Origin: Sandaracinus amylolyticus
GTDB taxonomy: Bacteria; Myxococcota_A; Polyangia; Polyangiales; Sandaracinaceae
Length of the DNA: 64,000 nucleotides
Direction: 5' to 3'
Assembly: GCF_021631985.1 (NCBI RefSeq)
Contig: NZ_CP070225.1
Location: 10,690,066 to 10,754,065, forward strand
Below are positions 46,250-54,714 of the stretch, piece by piece. The notes under the pieces were generated by a model. It had not been told where the DNA came from and did no database searches. It saw nothing but the letters and a program-made list of their open reading frames with translations. How positions within the stretch are numbered: the stretch's first letter is position 1; each line of letters begins with the position of its first letter. The position numbers were made by a program, and so were the translations under genes.

Positions 46250-47935
46250 TCAGGGCGAGACCTCGGTCCACGCCGCGGTCTTCCGGGGCGATATCGCGAC
46301 CGGCGCGCTCAGATAGTCGTGCACGTCGCGCACCGCCACCGCGCCCTCGCCGACCGCCGACGCGAGGCGCTTCTCGGAGCCGTGACGCACGTCGCCCGCC
46401 GCGAACACGCCGGGCACGCTGGTCTCGTAGCGCGTCGGCCGGCGCCCGCCGTCGCTCACGTCGGCGCCGGTCAGCAGGTACCCGTGTGTGTCGCGCTGCA
46501 CGACACCGGCGAGCCACTCGGTGTGCGGGAGCGCGCCGATCATCACGAAGAGCATCTCGGCCGGGACGGTCTCGAGCGCGCCGGTGCGCCGATCGTGCAG
46601 CGTGAGCTGCTCGAGCTTGCCCCCGCCCGCGCCGTCGACGACCTCGGTGTCGAAGCGGATCTCGATGTTCGGCGTCCGCGCGATCTCGCGCACCAGGTAC
46701 GCCGACATCGAGCTCGCGAGCGACGCGCCGCGGACGAGCAGCGTGATCTTCCGGGCGTGCTTCGCGAGGTGCACGACCGCTTGCCCGGCCGAGTTGCCGG
46801 CCCCGACGACGAATGCCTCGTGGCCGGCCATCACCCGCGCATCTCCGCCGACCACGAAGAACACGCCCGCGCCGGCGAAACGATCGAGCGCGGGCACGTC
46901 GAGCCGGCGGTAGCTCGCGCCCGTCGCGATGAGCACGGCGCGGGCGCGGAGCGTGCGGCCTCCTTCGAGCACCAGCACACGCTCGGCCCCCTCGGCGCGC
47001 AGCTCGACGACCGCACGCGCGAGCACGTACTTCGCGCCGAAGAGCCACGCCTGCTCCCACGCGCGATGCGCGAGCTCGGCGCCGCTGATCCCTCGAGGGA
47101 AGCCGAGATAGTTGCGGATGAGCGAGCTGGTGCCCGCCTGGCCCCCGACGACCTCGCGCTCGACCACGAACGTGCGGAGCCCCTCCGACGCGGCGTACAC
47201 CGCGGCCGCGAGCCCCGCCGGCCCCGCGCCGATGATCGCGAGGTCGCACGAGGCTTCGCTCGGCGCCGCCTCGGCGATCGCGTCCTGCAGCTCCGCGTTG
47301 CTGGGCGCGACGAGCGCGCGACCGTCGAAGAAGACGAGCACCGGCAGCGGCGCGTGCTCGAGGCCGGTCTCGCGCAGGAGCTCGATCCCCTCGGCGCTCG
47401 ACGCGTCGCGCACGCCGTACGGGATCCCGCTGCGGTCGAGCAGCTCCTGCAGCTCGCGCGCCCGGCGCGACGGCACCTCGGACACGATGCGCACGAGCTC
47501 GAGCCGCTCGCCGTGCGCGCGCGTCCACTCCGCGAGGAACTCACCGATCGCCGGGTAGAGGTGCACCTCGGGCGGCGACCACGGCTTGATCACGTAGTTC
47601 TCGAGGTGACCGAACGCGCAGCCGTGCAGGATCGCCGGCGCCGCCGCGCGATCGGCCCACTCGACCAGCAGCGCGCGCATCGCGTGCGGGTGCAGGCCGT
47701 GCGCGTGATCGAGCAGCTCGATGCCGGTCGTCCCCGGCATCCACTGATCGGCGATCACGAGCGCGACCGGCTCTCCGCGCTCGTGGAGCCGCGCGAGCTC
47801 GTCCTGCGCGCTCTCCGGCGAGCCGAACGCGCACACGCGGTAGTCCGCGTGGTATCGGCGCTCGAGCGCGTCGCGCAGCGACTCCAGCGCTGCGGGCTGG
47901 TCGTCGACGACGGCGATCACGGGCTTCGTGTGCAC
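46250..47935 (-). CDS. Receiver-domain / thioredoxin-reductase-like flavoprotein fusion
   Basis: The 561-residue protein joins an N-terminal receiver (VIAVVDDQPAALESLRDALE; phosphoacceptor Asp63 in VIADQWMPG; Lys in VIKPWSPP) to a middle thioredoxin-like segment (~150-225; LPVLVFFDGRALVAP) and a two-dinucleotide-domain flavoprotein (IIGAGPAGLAAAVYAASEGL for FAD; VVGAGNSAGQAVVHLA for NAD(P)H; VFAAGDVRHGSEKR). The CxxC redox pair of true thioredoxin reductases is absent, as known for this fused subfamily. GTG start with GAGGAG 6 bases upstream. It is divergent from the HSP90-family gene with 95 bp between starts, suggesting a shared stress-related control region. Confidence 0.87.
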   Translation of the reverse strand: MHTKPVIAVVDDQPAALESLRDALERRYHADYRVCAFGSPESAQDELARLHERGEPVALVIADQWMPGTTGIELLDHAHGLHPHAMRALLVEWADRAAAPAILHGCAFGHLENYVIKPWSPPEVHLYPAIGEFLAEWTRAHGERLELVRIVSEVPSRRARELQELLDRSGIPYGVRDASSAEGIELLRETGLEHAPLPVLVFFDGRALVAPSNAELQDAIAEAAPSEASCDLAIIGAGPAGLAAAVYAASEGLRTFVVEREVVGGQAGTSSLIRNYLGFPRGISGAELAHRAWEQAWLFGAKYVLARAVVELRAEGAERVLVLEGGRTLRARAVLIATGASYRRLDVPALDRFAGAGVFFVVGGDARVMAGHEAFVVGAGNSAGQAVVHLAKHARKITLLVRGASLASSMSAYLVREIARTPNIEIRFDTEVVDGAGGGKLEQLTLHDRRTGALETVPAEMLFVMIGALPHTEWLAGVVQRDTHGYLLTGADVSDGGRRPTRYETSVPGVFAAGDVRHGSEKRLASAVGEGAVAVRDVHDYLSAPVAISPRKTAAWTEVSP

Positions 47936-48030
47936 GCGGTGCTCCTCGGCTCGGACAGATAGTCAGAGCGAGAGCACGACGAAGTCGTGCGACGACGTAC
48001 GATGGTCGCGCTTCGACCGGAGGAGCACGC

Positions 48031-49872
48031 GTGGATCATCGATTCCAGATCGACCTGAGAGGGCTCATCGATCTCCTCTCGAACCACCTCTACAGCAGCC
48101 CCGACGTGTTCCTCCGCGAGCTGCTGCAGAACGCGGTGGACGCCCACACCGCGCTCGCGATCGCGGGGCGCGCGAGCGGTCCAGGGCAGGTGCGCGTGGT
48201 CGCGCGCGGCGACGGAGAGCTGATCGTCGAGGACGACGGGATCGGCCTCACCGAGGACGAGGTGCACCGCTTCCTCGCGACGATCGGGCAGAGCAGCAAG
48301 CGCCTCGAGGAGTCCCCCGCGGGGCGCGACTTCGCGGCGATCGGTCCGCGAACGAGCGAGCACTTCCTCGGGCAGTTCGGCATCGGTCTGCTCGCGTGCT
48401 TCGTCGTCAGCGACGAGATCGAGGTGCGCACCCGATCGGCGCGCCACGACGACGCGCCCTCGCTGGTGTGGCGCGGCCGCGCCGACGGGACCTACGAGCT
48501 GACCCGCGGGGACGAGCCCGCGCCGCGCGGCACCCGGGTGCGGCTGCGCGCGAAGCCGGGACGGATCGAGCTCTTCGAGCCGGCGCGCGTGCGTGCGGGG
48601 CTGAGCCGCTACGGATCGCTCCTGCCGTGCCGCATCGAGCTCACGACGAGCGAGGGCGTGGAGCGCATCGACGCGCCGCCGCCGTGGCGCCGCGAGCACG
48701 AGAGCGCGTCGGCGCGACGCGAGGCGATGCTCGCGTTCGGGCGCGACGTGTTCGGCGTCGACTTCTTCGACTACGTCCCGCTCGAGAGCCGCGCCGGAGG
48801 CGTCGACGGGGTCGCGTTCGTGCTGCCGCACGCGACGGTGACCGCCGCGCGGCGCGCCGATCGTGTGTACCTCAAGGGCATGTTGCTCGGCGAGAAGGCC
48901 GACAACCTGCTGCCCGACTGGGCGTTCTTCGTGCGCGCGGTCGTCGACGTGCGCGAGCTGCGACCGCTCGCGTCGCGCGAGTCGTTCTTCGAGGACGCGA
49001 CGCTCGCGGCGGCGCGCGAGACCCTCGGCGACGGCATCAAGGCCTACCTGCGCGAGCTCGCGCGCAGCGATCGCGAGCGGCTCGAGCTCTTGCTCGCGCT
49101 GCACCACCACCCGATCAAGCAGCTCGCCGAGGAGGACGCCGAGTTCCTCATGCTCGTCGCGCGGTGGCTCCCCTTCGAGACCACCGCGGGCCTGATGAGC
49201 TTCGAGTCGTACCTCGCGCGCGAGCGCACGATCCTCTACGCGCGCACCGTCGACGCGTTCCGACAGATCGCGCCGCTGGTCTCCGCGCAGGGCCGCTGCG
49301 CGATCAACGCGGGCTACGTGCACGAGCTCGCGATCCTGAAGCGCTACGCCGAGCTCACCGAGCGGCCGATCGAAGCGGTCGACGCGAGCTCGCTCGCGGA
49401 CTCGTTCGCCGAGCTCGATCTCCGGCAGCGCGAGGACGTGCGCGCGCTGGTGCGCGTCGCCGATGCCGTGCTCGCGCCCTTCCGCTGCGACGCGGAGGTG
49501 AAGCGCTTCTCGCCCGCGACGCTGCCCGCGCTCTTCAGCAGCGGCGACGACGCGACGTTCCTGCGCACGATCGAGCGCACCAAGGCAGTCTCGGAAGGAG
49601 GCCTGTGGAGCGACGTGCTCGACGATCTCGCGTCGTCGCGCGGGTCGTCGCGGCGCGCGCGCTTCACGATGAACTACGAGAGCCCCACGATCCGCAGGCT
49701 CGCGCGGGTCGACGATCCCGAGCTGCTGCGTCGGCTGATCGAGGTGCTCTACGTGCAGACGCTGCTGCTCGGGCACCACCCGCTCTCGGCGGCGGAGATG
49801 AACCTCGTGAACGAAGGCATCACGGGCCTGATCGAGCTGCACCTCGATCGCGGCGGGAGGACCCTGCAATGA
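48031..49872 (+). CDS. HSP90-family protein
   Basis: The 613-residue protein has the N-terminal GHKL ATPase of HSP90: LLSNHLYSSPDVFLRELLQNAVDA (~residues 15-38), IVEDDGIGLTEDEV and GQFGIGLLACFVVSDEIEV. A middle domain follows with VYLKGMLLGEKADNLLPDWAFFVRAVVD and RPLASRESFFED, and then a shorter C-terminal part. It is not standard HtpG: it resembles the divergent HSP90-family proteins of about 600 residues found in actinobacteria and myxobacteria. GTG start with a GGAGGA ribosome site. ATP-dependent chaperoning is expected; clients are unknown. Its stop overlaps the start of the helical repeat protein gene by 4 bp. Confidence 0.88.
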   Translation: MDHRFQIDLRGLIDLLSNHLYSSPDVFLRELLQNAVDAHTALAIAGRASGPGQVRVVARGDGELIVEDDGIGLTEDEVHRFLATIGQSSKRLEESPAGRDFAAIGPRTSEHFLGQFGIGLLACFVVSDEIEVRTRSARHDDAPSLVWRGRADGTYELTRGDEPAPRGTRVRLRAKPGRIELFEPARVRAGLSRYGSLLPCRIELTTSEGVERIDAPPPWRREHESASARREAMLAFGRDVFGVDFFDYVPLESRAGGVDGVAFVLPHATVTAARRADRVYLKGMLLGEKADNLLPDWAFFVRAVVDVRELRPLASRESFFEDATLAAARETLGDGIKAYLRELARSDRERLELLLALHHHPIKQLAEEDAEFLMLVARWLPFETTAGLMSFESYLARERTILYARTVDAFRQIAPLVSAQGRCAINAGYVHELAILKRYAELTERPIEAVDASSLADSFAELDLRQREDVRALVRVADAVLAPFRCDAEVKRFSPATLPALFSSGDDATFLRTIERTKAVSEGGLWSDVLDDLASSRGSSRRARFTMNYESPTIRRLARVDDPELLRRLIEVLYVQTLLLGHHPLSAAEMNLVNEGITGLIELHLDRGGRTLQ

Positions 49873-50951
49873 GCTGGGAGCGCGAGCTCGACGAGATCGA
49901 GGATCAGCTGACCCACGCCGTGCCCGCGGCGGCGCGCGTCGCGCTGCTCGAGCGCGCGGTGCAGCTCTGTGACGCGCACGACGCGATCGACGTCGCGTGG
50001 TCGTATCGCGAGGAGCTGCTCTCGGCGGTCTACTACACGGGCGACTGGGACAAGCTGCTCGTGCACTTCGCGTGGTGCCTCGGGCGCCACGATCGCGAGC
50101 CCGCGCGCTTCCCGCTGAACGACCTGCTCTGGAAGTACAAGTGGGTCGTCACCGAGGCCGCGTGCATGCCGCAGATCGGCCGCGCGCGACTGCTCGCGCT
50201 GCTCGCCGACATGGAGCGCCGCTTCCTCGCCGCCGGCAGCACCCAGCGCGCGGTGCACGAGCACGCGGCGATCGTCCACACGAGCCTCGGCGATGCCGAC
50301 GTCGCGCGCGCCGCGCTCACGCGATGGGAGCAGACCGAGCGCGACTGGCTGAGCGACTGCGTCGCGTGCGAGCACGCCACGCGCGCGAGCCTGCTCGACG
50401 AGCTCGGCGATGCCGATGCGTCGCTCGAGGTGCTGCGCGGCATCCTCGCGCGACGCCTGACCTGCGCGGAGGAGCCGCATCGCACCTACGCGAAGCTGGT
50501 CGCGCCGCTGTGGCGACGTGGCGAGCGCGCGCACGCGATCGAGGCGTTCCGTCAGGGCTATCCGTTGGTCCGCGGCGGTGACAAGCACGTCGACTCGCAC
50601 GCGGCGTATCTGCGCTTCGTCGCGGCCGCGGGGCTCGACGACGAAGCGGTCGCGATGTTCGAGCGGCACGTCGCGGCGGCGGTCGCGTGCCCGAGCGCGT
50701 GGCCGCGCATGCTCTTCTTCGAGGCGACGCGCTTCGCGATGAGCACGCTCGCGGCGCGCGGGCATCGCGTCGTCGCGGCGCGACTACCCGAGGGCGTCGA
50801 CGTGCCGGATCGCGATCGCGCGACGGTCGAGGCGCTCGCGTCGTGGGCCGGCGCGCAGGCCGAGAAGCACGTCGCGGCGTTCGAGCGGCGCAACGGGAAC
50901 GATCACATGCGGCGCTTCGTGCGCCGATGGGTGGACCTCCCGATCGCGTGA
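49869..50951 (+). CDS. TPR-like partner of the HSP90-family protein
   Basis: The 360-residue cytoplasmic protein begins MSWERELDEIEDQLTHAVPA. It is all-helical with repeat-type segments (LLERAVQLCDAHDAIDVAWSYREELL, HEHAAIVHTSLGDADVARAALTRWEQ, ASLLDELGDADASLEVLRGILARRL, AIEAFRQGYPLVRGG). ATGA overlap with the chaperone gene implies coupled translation and a shared job, by analogy with eukaryotic TPR co-chaperones of HSP90. No catalytic motif is visible. Confidence 0.75.
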   Translation: MSWERELDEIEDQLTHAVPAAARVALLERAVQLCDAHDAIDVAWSYREELLSAVYYTGDWDKLLVHFAWCLGRHDREPARFPLNDLLWKYKWVVTEAACMPQIGRARLLALLADMERRFLAAGSTQRAVHEHAAIVHTSLGDADVARAALTRWEQTERDWLSDCVACEHATRASLLDELGDADASLEVLRGILARRLTCAEEPHRTYAKLVAPLWRRGERAHAIEAFRQGYPLVRGGDKHVDSHAAYLRFVAAAGLDDEAVAMFERHVAAAVACPSAWPRMLFFEATRFAMSTLAARGHRVVAARLPEGVDVPDRDRATVEALASWAGAQAEKHVAAFERRNGNDHMRRFVRRWVDLPIA

Positions 50952-50995
50952 AGCGAGGCGCACCGCTTGCTTCGATCGCGGACCGGAGCAGCGCG

Positions 50996-51475
50996 ATGCG
51001 GAACACCACGATCATCCTCGCGGCGGCGCTCGTGGGGTGCGGGACCACGGGCGTCGGCGACGGTGTGCTCGAGCGCGACGGGAAGCCCGAAGAAGGCGGT
51101 GACGTCGCGTTCACGTGGCGCGCCGACCCGAACGCGACCGAAGGCAGCATCCACGCGGTGCTGCCCGACGGCCGCGCGTTCGACGGGCGCTTCATGCAGG
51201 TGCACTCGAGCGTGGTGCGCGAGGATCTCGGCCCGTACTGGTCGTCGTGGGCCGCGCCTTCGTACTCCGAAGGGACGACGTACCACGACGCGAGCTTCGA
51301 TCGTGTGTACTCGGGCCGCATGGTCGCGCAGCTGCGTGGCCCGGAGGGGCAGCGCATGCGGTGTGTGTTCCAGCTCGCGCGGCCGGAAGAGGGGCCGGAG
51401 GCGGGAGGCGCGGGGCGCTGTCAGCTCTCGACGGGGGAGCGGATCGAGTACGCCGAGCTCCGCGAGGAGGACTAG
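50996..51475 (+). CDS. Small lipoprotein of unknown function
   Basis: The 159-residue product begins with a lipoprotein signal MRNTTIILAAALVGC (Cys15), preceded by GGAG at a fitting distance. The mature domain is beta-rich with VAFTWRADPNATEGSIHAVL, GRFMQVHSSVVREDLGPYW and SFDRVYSGRMVAQLRGPEG, and a pair of Cys (MRCVFQLA, GRCQLS). I know similar small secreted proteins with an RYSG..VA.L.G..G...C pattern in this phylum, but cannot name a family. It stands 44 bp after the TPR gene and may be cotranscribed. Confidence 0.7.
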   Translation: MRNTTIILAAALVGCGTTGVGDGVLERDGKPEEGGDVAFTWRADPNATEGSIHAVLPDGRAFDGRFMQVHSSVVREDLGPYWSSWAAPSYSEGTTYHDASFDRVYSGRMVAQLRGPEGQRMRCVFQLARPEEGPEAGGAGRCQLSTGERIEYAELREED

Positions 51476-51493
51476 GGATCGAAAATCGAAGGT

Positions 51494-51632
51494 CGTCGCC
51501 GTCGCCGTCGCCGACCACGCCCACGATCACGTCGACGATCACGACGGCCCCCGCGCGGCGGTCGCCGGCTCCTCGTCGGTACTGCGCGTCGTGGGCGTTG
51601 ACGTGGTCGTGGTCGTGAACGGCGACGGCGAC
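51494..51632. repeat. Long imperfect inverted repeat ahead of the four-helix-bundle gene
   Basis: A GTCGCC-rich arm (about 51494-51540) is complementary, with roughly three in four bases matching over ~40 bp, to about 51588-51632, where TGAACGGCGACGGCGACG mirrors CGTCGCCGTCGCCG. The loop is ~45 bp. The arms are built from near-repeats of GTCGCC/GGCGAC and GACCACG/CGTGGTC, so simple-sequence drift may explain part of the pairing. It occupies most of the 205-bp gap between 51475 and 51681. Confidence 0.5.
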
Positions 51633-51680
51633 GTGAACGGCGAACGGCAACGCGACTCGGCCGCCCGCGATACCGGGCCC

Positions 51681-52019
51681 ATGCTCAGCTTCCAGCGTCT
51701 GGACGTCTACCGCGCCGCGATCGAATTCCTGGCACTCGCCGTCGAGGTCGCGGCGAGAGTGCCCCGTGGATATGCGCATCTCGCCGATCAGCTTCGTCGT
51801 GCTGCGACCTCGAGCCCGCTCAACATCGCCGAGGCGGCGGGTCGAACCTCGGATGCCGAAGCCGCGCGTCACTACGCCATCGCACGCGGCTCGGCGATGG
51901 AGTGCGCAGCCGTTCTCGATGCACTGAAGGTCCTCTCCGCCATCGATCAGACGCGCTACGCACGCGGGATGGACCTGCTCGAACGAGAGGTCGCGATGCT
52001 CACCAAGCTCTGCCGATGA
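51681..52019 (+). CDS. Four-helix-bundle protein (TIGR02436 / S23-type)
   Basis: The 112-residue product begins MLSFQRLDVYRAAIEFLALA. The pattern VPRGYAHLADQLRRAATSSPLNIAEAAGRTSDAEAARHYAIARGSA is diagnostic for the four-helix-bundle family first seen inserted in 23S rRNA genes of some bacteria. Members are small, cytoplasmic and of unknown role, often in stand-alone genes surrounded by repetitive DNA, as here: a long inverted repeat before it and structured element B directly after it. The length is typical. Confidence 0.85.
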   Translation: MLSFQRLDVYRAAIEFLALAVEVAARVPRGYAHLADQLRRAATSSPLNIAEAAGRTSDAEAARHYAIARGSAMECAAVLDALKVLSAIDQTRYARGMDLLEREVAMLTKLCR

Positions 52020-52022
52020 CGC

Positions 52023-52108
52023 TTGCCGGAGCGCTCGTCCCGCAGCTCCCGGACACGAGCGCGCGAGGCGCGCACGGACGCTAGGGGGACGAGCCGATCT
52101 CTTCGACA
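52023..52108 (+). ncRNA. Compact structured element, copy B
   Basis: This copy starts 4 bp after the stop at 52019. The outer stem GCTCGTCCC (52033-52041) pairs perfectly with GGGACGAGC (52086-52094). The inner stem is GCGCGC-GAG-GCGCGC (52059-52073). The sequence shares most bases with copy A at 34676-34765, including the leading TGCCGGAG.GCTCGTCCC and the trailing GACGAGCCGAT.TCTTCGAC type end, but loop and stem bases differ in ways that keep pairing. No true U-tract follows here (ATCTCTT). Confidence 0.5.
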
Positions 52109-52131
52109 GTCTTCGAGTCGGCCCGCGACGC

Positions 52132-53652
52132 TCAGAGACTGAAGAACGCGCGGATGCGGTGGAGCAGCGCGTCGCTGCGCTGCTCGACGATGCTCTTGTG
52201 CTCCTTCGCGTCCTTCGCGTGCACGTGGCCGAGCGCGAGGTCGCGCTCCGCGAGCACCTCGCTGATGCGCTGCGCGATCGTGGGGTGCGCCTCGAGGATC
52301 GGCTGCAGGTCCTTCTTGCCGACCACGAGCAGCACGGTCTGGCTCAGCGTGCGCACCGTCGCGCGGCGGCGCTCGCCGGTCATCAGCGACATCTCGCCGA
52401 AGAAGCGGCCCGGGCCCAGCGTCGCGACGCGGGCCTGGTTGCGATCCTTCGTGATCACGATCTCGACCTCGCCGGTCTCGACGACGAAGAGCTCCGAGCC
52501 CTCGCTGCCCTCGACGATCACGGTCTCGCCCGGCGCGTACATGCGGCGCGCGGTCGACGCGGCGAGCTGCTCCATCGCGTCCGCCGGGACGTCGCGGAAG
52601 AAGTCGACGACGTGCAGCGCGGTCGCGCGATCTCGCGCGTGCTGTGCCTGCTGCTCCGCGCGCGACTCGCGCGTCTCCTGTTGGACCATCACCTCGCGAC
52701 GTGCGCCCGGGATCCCGCGCCCCGCGCGCTGCAGCGCGTACCACAGGCGATCGCGCACCCCGCCTTCGATCGGCTGGAGGCGCTCGAGGTCGGTCACCCA
52801 GAAGCGCACCCGATAGTCGACGCCGATGTCGGTGAACCCGATCGTGACGACGTCGGGCGCGGGCTGCTCGAGCACACCGGGCGAGCCCTTCACCGCTTCT
52901 TCGAAGAGGCGATGCACCTCGGCGGGCGGCACGTCGGGCGCGACCGTGATCGTCACCGCGCGACGCACGTGCGGCAGCGGACGGCTGTAGTTGCGCAGCG
53001 ACGCGCGCGCGAGCGCGCCGTTGGGCACGGTGATCTCGACGTTGTCGATCGTGAGCAGCTTGGTCGCGCGCCAGTTGATCTCGACCACGCGCCCGACGCT
53101 CGCGTCGTTCGCGTCGAGCTGGATCCAATCGCCGATCTCGAAGGGACGCTGCGCCTGGATCGCGAGGCCCGCGAAGAGGTTGCCCAGCGTCTCCTGCAGC
53201 GAGAGACCGATGACCGCGGTGAGCAGCGCGGACGTGGTGAGCAGCGAGGTCGGCTCGACGCCCGCGGCGCGCAGCACGACCACGCCGGCCGCGGCGTAGA
53301 AGACGCCCTGCAGGATGTCCTGGATGATCTTCGGCAGCGGGGCGTTGCCGCGCCGACCGACGAGCGCGTGCACGACCAGCAGGAAGGCGCTGCGCGCCAT
53401 CGAGAGCAGGAGCAGACCGATCGCGAGCACCCGCATCGGCCGGCGGACCATCGGGTCCTCGGGGAGCAGCCACTCGACGCTGACCATCAGCACGTGCATC
53501 GCGAGCAGCGCGGTCGGCAGGCGCAGCCGCGCGCGCTCCTCGCGCGTGAGCAGCACGTACGCCGCGAGCAGCATCGCGACCGCGAGCACGATGCCGATGC
53601 CGCCGAACGCGGTGACCGCGAGCAGCTCGTGCAACCGTGTCGTCTCGGGCAC
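52132..53652 (-). CDS. MscS-type mechanosensitive channel with C-terminal cyclic-nucleotide-binding domain
   Basis: The 506-residue inner-membrane protein has about four or five N-terminal helices (residues ~10-140), the pore-proximal SALLTAVIGLSLQETLGNLFAGLAI, and an MscS beta domain (FEIGDWIQLDANDASVGRVVEINWRATKL, ITVPNGALARASLRNYSRP). Residues ~365-490 form a cNMP-binding/Crp-like fold (VIVEGSEGSELFVVETGEVEIVI, GRFFGEMSLMTGERRRATVRT). The family couples channel gating to a bound nucleotide or to tension. Start is GTG at 53650-53652. It is divergent from the HAD phosphatase gene with a 92-bp gap. Confidence 0.9.
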   Translation of the reverse strand: MPETTRLHELLAVTAFGGIGIVLAVAMLLAAYVLLTREERARLRLPTALLAMHVLMVSVEWLLPEDPMVRRPMRVLAIGLLLLSMARSAFLLVVHALVGRRGNAPLPKIIQDILQGVFYAAAGVVVLRAAGVEPTSLLTTSALLTAVIGLSLQETLGNLFAGLAIQAQRPFEIGDWIQLDANDASVGRVVEINWRATKLLTIDNVEITVPNGALARASLRNYSRPLPHVRRAVTITVAPDVPPAEVHRLFEEAVKGSPGVLEQPAPDVVTIGFTDIGVDYRVRFWVTDLERLQPIEGGVRDRLWYALQRAGRGIPGARREVMVQQETRESRAEQQAQHARDRATALHVVDFFRDVPADAMEQLAASTARRMYAPGETVIVEGSEGSELFVVETGEVEIVITKDRNQARVATLGPGRFFGEMSLMTGERRRATVRTLSQTVLLVVGKKDLQPILEAHPTIAQRISEVLAERDLALGHVHAKDAKEHKSIVEQRSDALLHRIRAFFSL

Positions 53653-53744
53653 GCCGCGAGGATGGCAGAGCCGCCGCCGCGGGGAGAAGTACCAAGTCGC
53701 GATCCCCCGTGGCGCATGACCGATCGCATGCCAGGCTGGCGCGC

Positions 53745-54428
53745 ATGAGGCCGACGATCGCGCTCTTCGACATCGACGGGACCCTGGTGAGCTGCGGGGG
53801 CGCGGGGAGGCGCTCGATGGAGCGCGCGTTCGTCGAGGTCGGTGCGCGCACCGAGCACGCGGGGTTCGACTTCGGCGGCATGACCGATCGCGCGATCGCG
53901 CGTCAGGGGCTGCGCAACGCCGGGCTCGACGATCACGACGCCGCGATCGACGCGCTGATCGAGCGCTACCTCGGGCACCTCGCGCTCGAGGTGCCGCGCT
54001 CCGAGGGCTATCGCGTGCTGCCCGGGGTCGTCGACATGCTCGAGCGGCTGCGCGTGCTCGATGCGATCGCGATCGGGCTCGGCACCGGCAACGTCGAGGC
54101 GGGCGCGCGGGTGAAGCTCACGCGCGGCGCGCTGCACGATCGCTTCGACTTCGGCGGCTTCGGCAGCGACGCCGAGGATCGCGCGCAGCTGCTCGCGATC
54201 GGCGCCGATCGTGGCGCAGCGCGGCTCGGGCGCGCGCGCAGCGAGTGCCGCGTGGTGGTGATCGGCGACACGCCGCGCGACGTGAGCGCGGCGATCGCGA
54301 TCGGCGCGGAGTGCCTCGCGGTCGGCACCGGAACGCACGGCGCGGAGTCGCTCGCGCGGGTCGGCGCGCACGTCGCGGTGGACGACCTGCGCGACGTGCG
54401 CGCGTGGGAGATGGTGATCGGCGGCTGA
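53745..54428 (+). CDS. HAD-superfamily phosphatase (phosphoglycolate phosphatase-like)
   Basis: The 227-residue cytoplasmic protein starts MRPTIALFDIDGTLVSCGGA: the first HAD motif DxDGT at residues 9-13. Motif II is the Thr of GLGTGNVEAG, the Lys is in ARVKLTRGAL, and motif IV is VVIGDTPRDVSAA. The helical cap (~residues 20-95) lies between motifs I and II as in subclass C1 enzymes such as Gph and PpaX. The substrate (phosphoglycolate, pyrophosphate or another small phosphoester) cannot be assigned from sequence alone. Length is normal. Confidence 0.85.
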   Translation: MRPTIALFDIDGTLVSCGGAGRRSMERAFVEVGARTEHAGFDFGGMTDRAIARQGLRNAGLDDHDAAIDALIERYLGHLALEVPRSEGYRVLPGVVDMLERLRVLDAIAIGLGTGNVEAGARVKLTRGALHDRFDFGGFGSDAEDRAQLLAIGADRGAARLGRARSECRVVVIGDTPRDVSAAIAIGAECLAVGTGTHGAESLARVGAHVAVDDLRDVRAWEMVIGG

Positions 54429-54714
54429 CCCGCAAGCGCGTCCTCGCGCTGCTCGACCCGAGACCGCCGCGCCGGAGCGCGGGCTCGTTCCGCTCGGGAA
54501 CGGCCTGCATGCCCACGCCGAGCACGCGATCCCGTGCTCGATCGATGACGGTGTGGGGCGGCGTCGCAGCCCCGGCGCCAGCACACGAAGTGCGTGAATA
54601 TCGGCGCGCCCGATGCGTCGAGCCATCGGCTCGTGTCGAAGGCCTCGGCTCCGGGGTGTGCGTCGTGAGACGCTCTGCGGAGCTCCCTGGTCGCTTCGAC
54701 GATGGAGGTTCGCA
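54429..54714. other. 286-bp intergenic region before the YXWGXW protein gene
   Basis: No gene is supported. CGTTCC-GCTCG-GGAACG near 54488-54504 is a small hairpin after the HAD gene without a U-tract. The ribosome site GGAGG at 54704-54708 belongs to the following gene, and its promoter must lie in this region; I see no confident -35/-10 pair. Confidence 0.45.
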
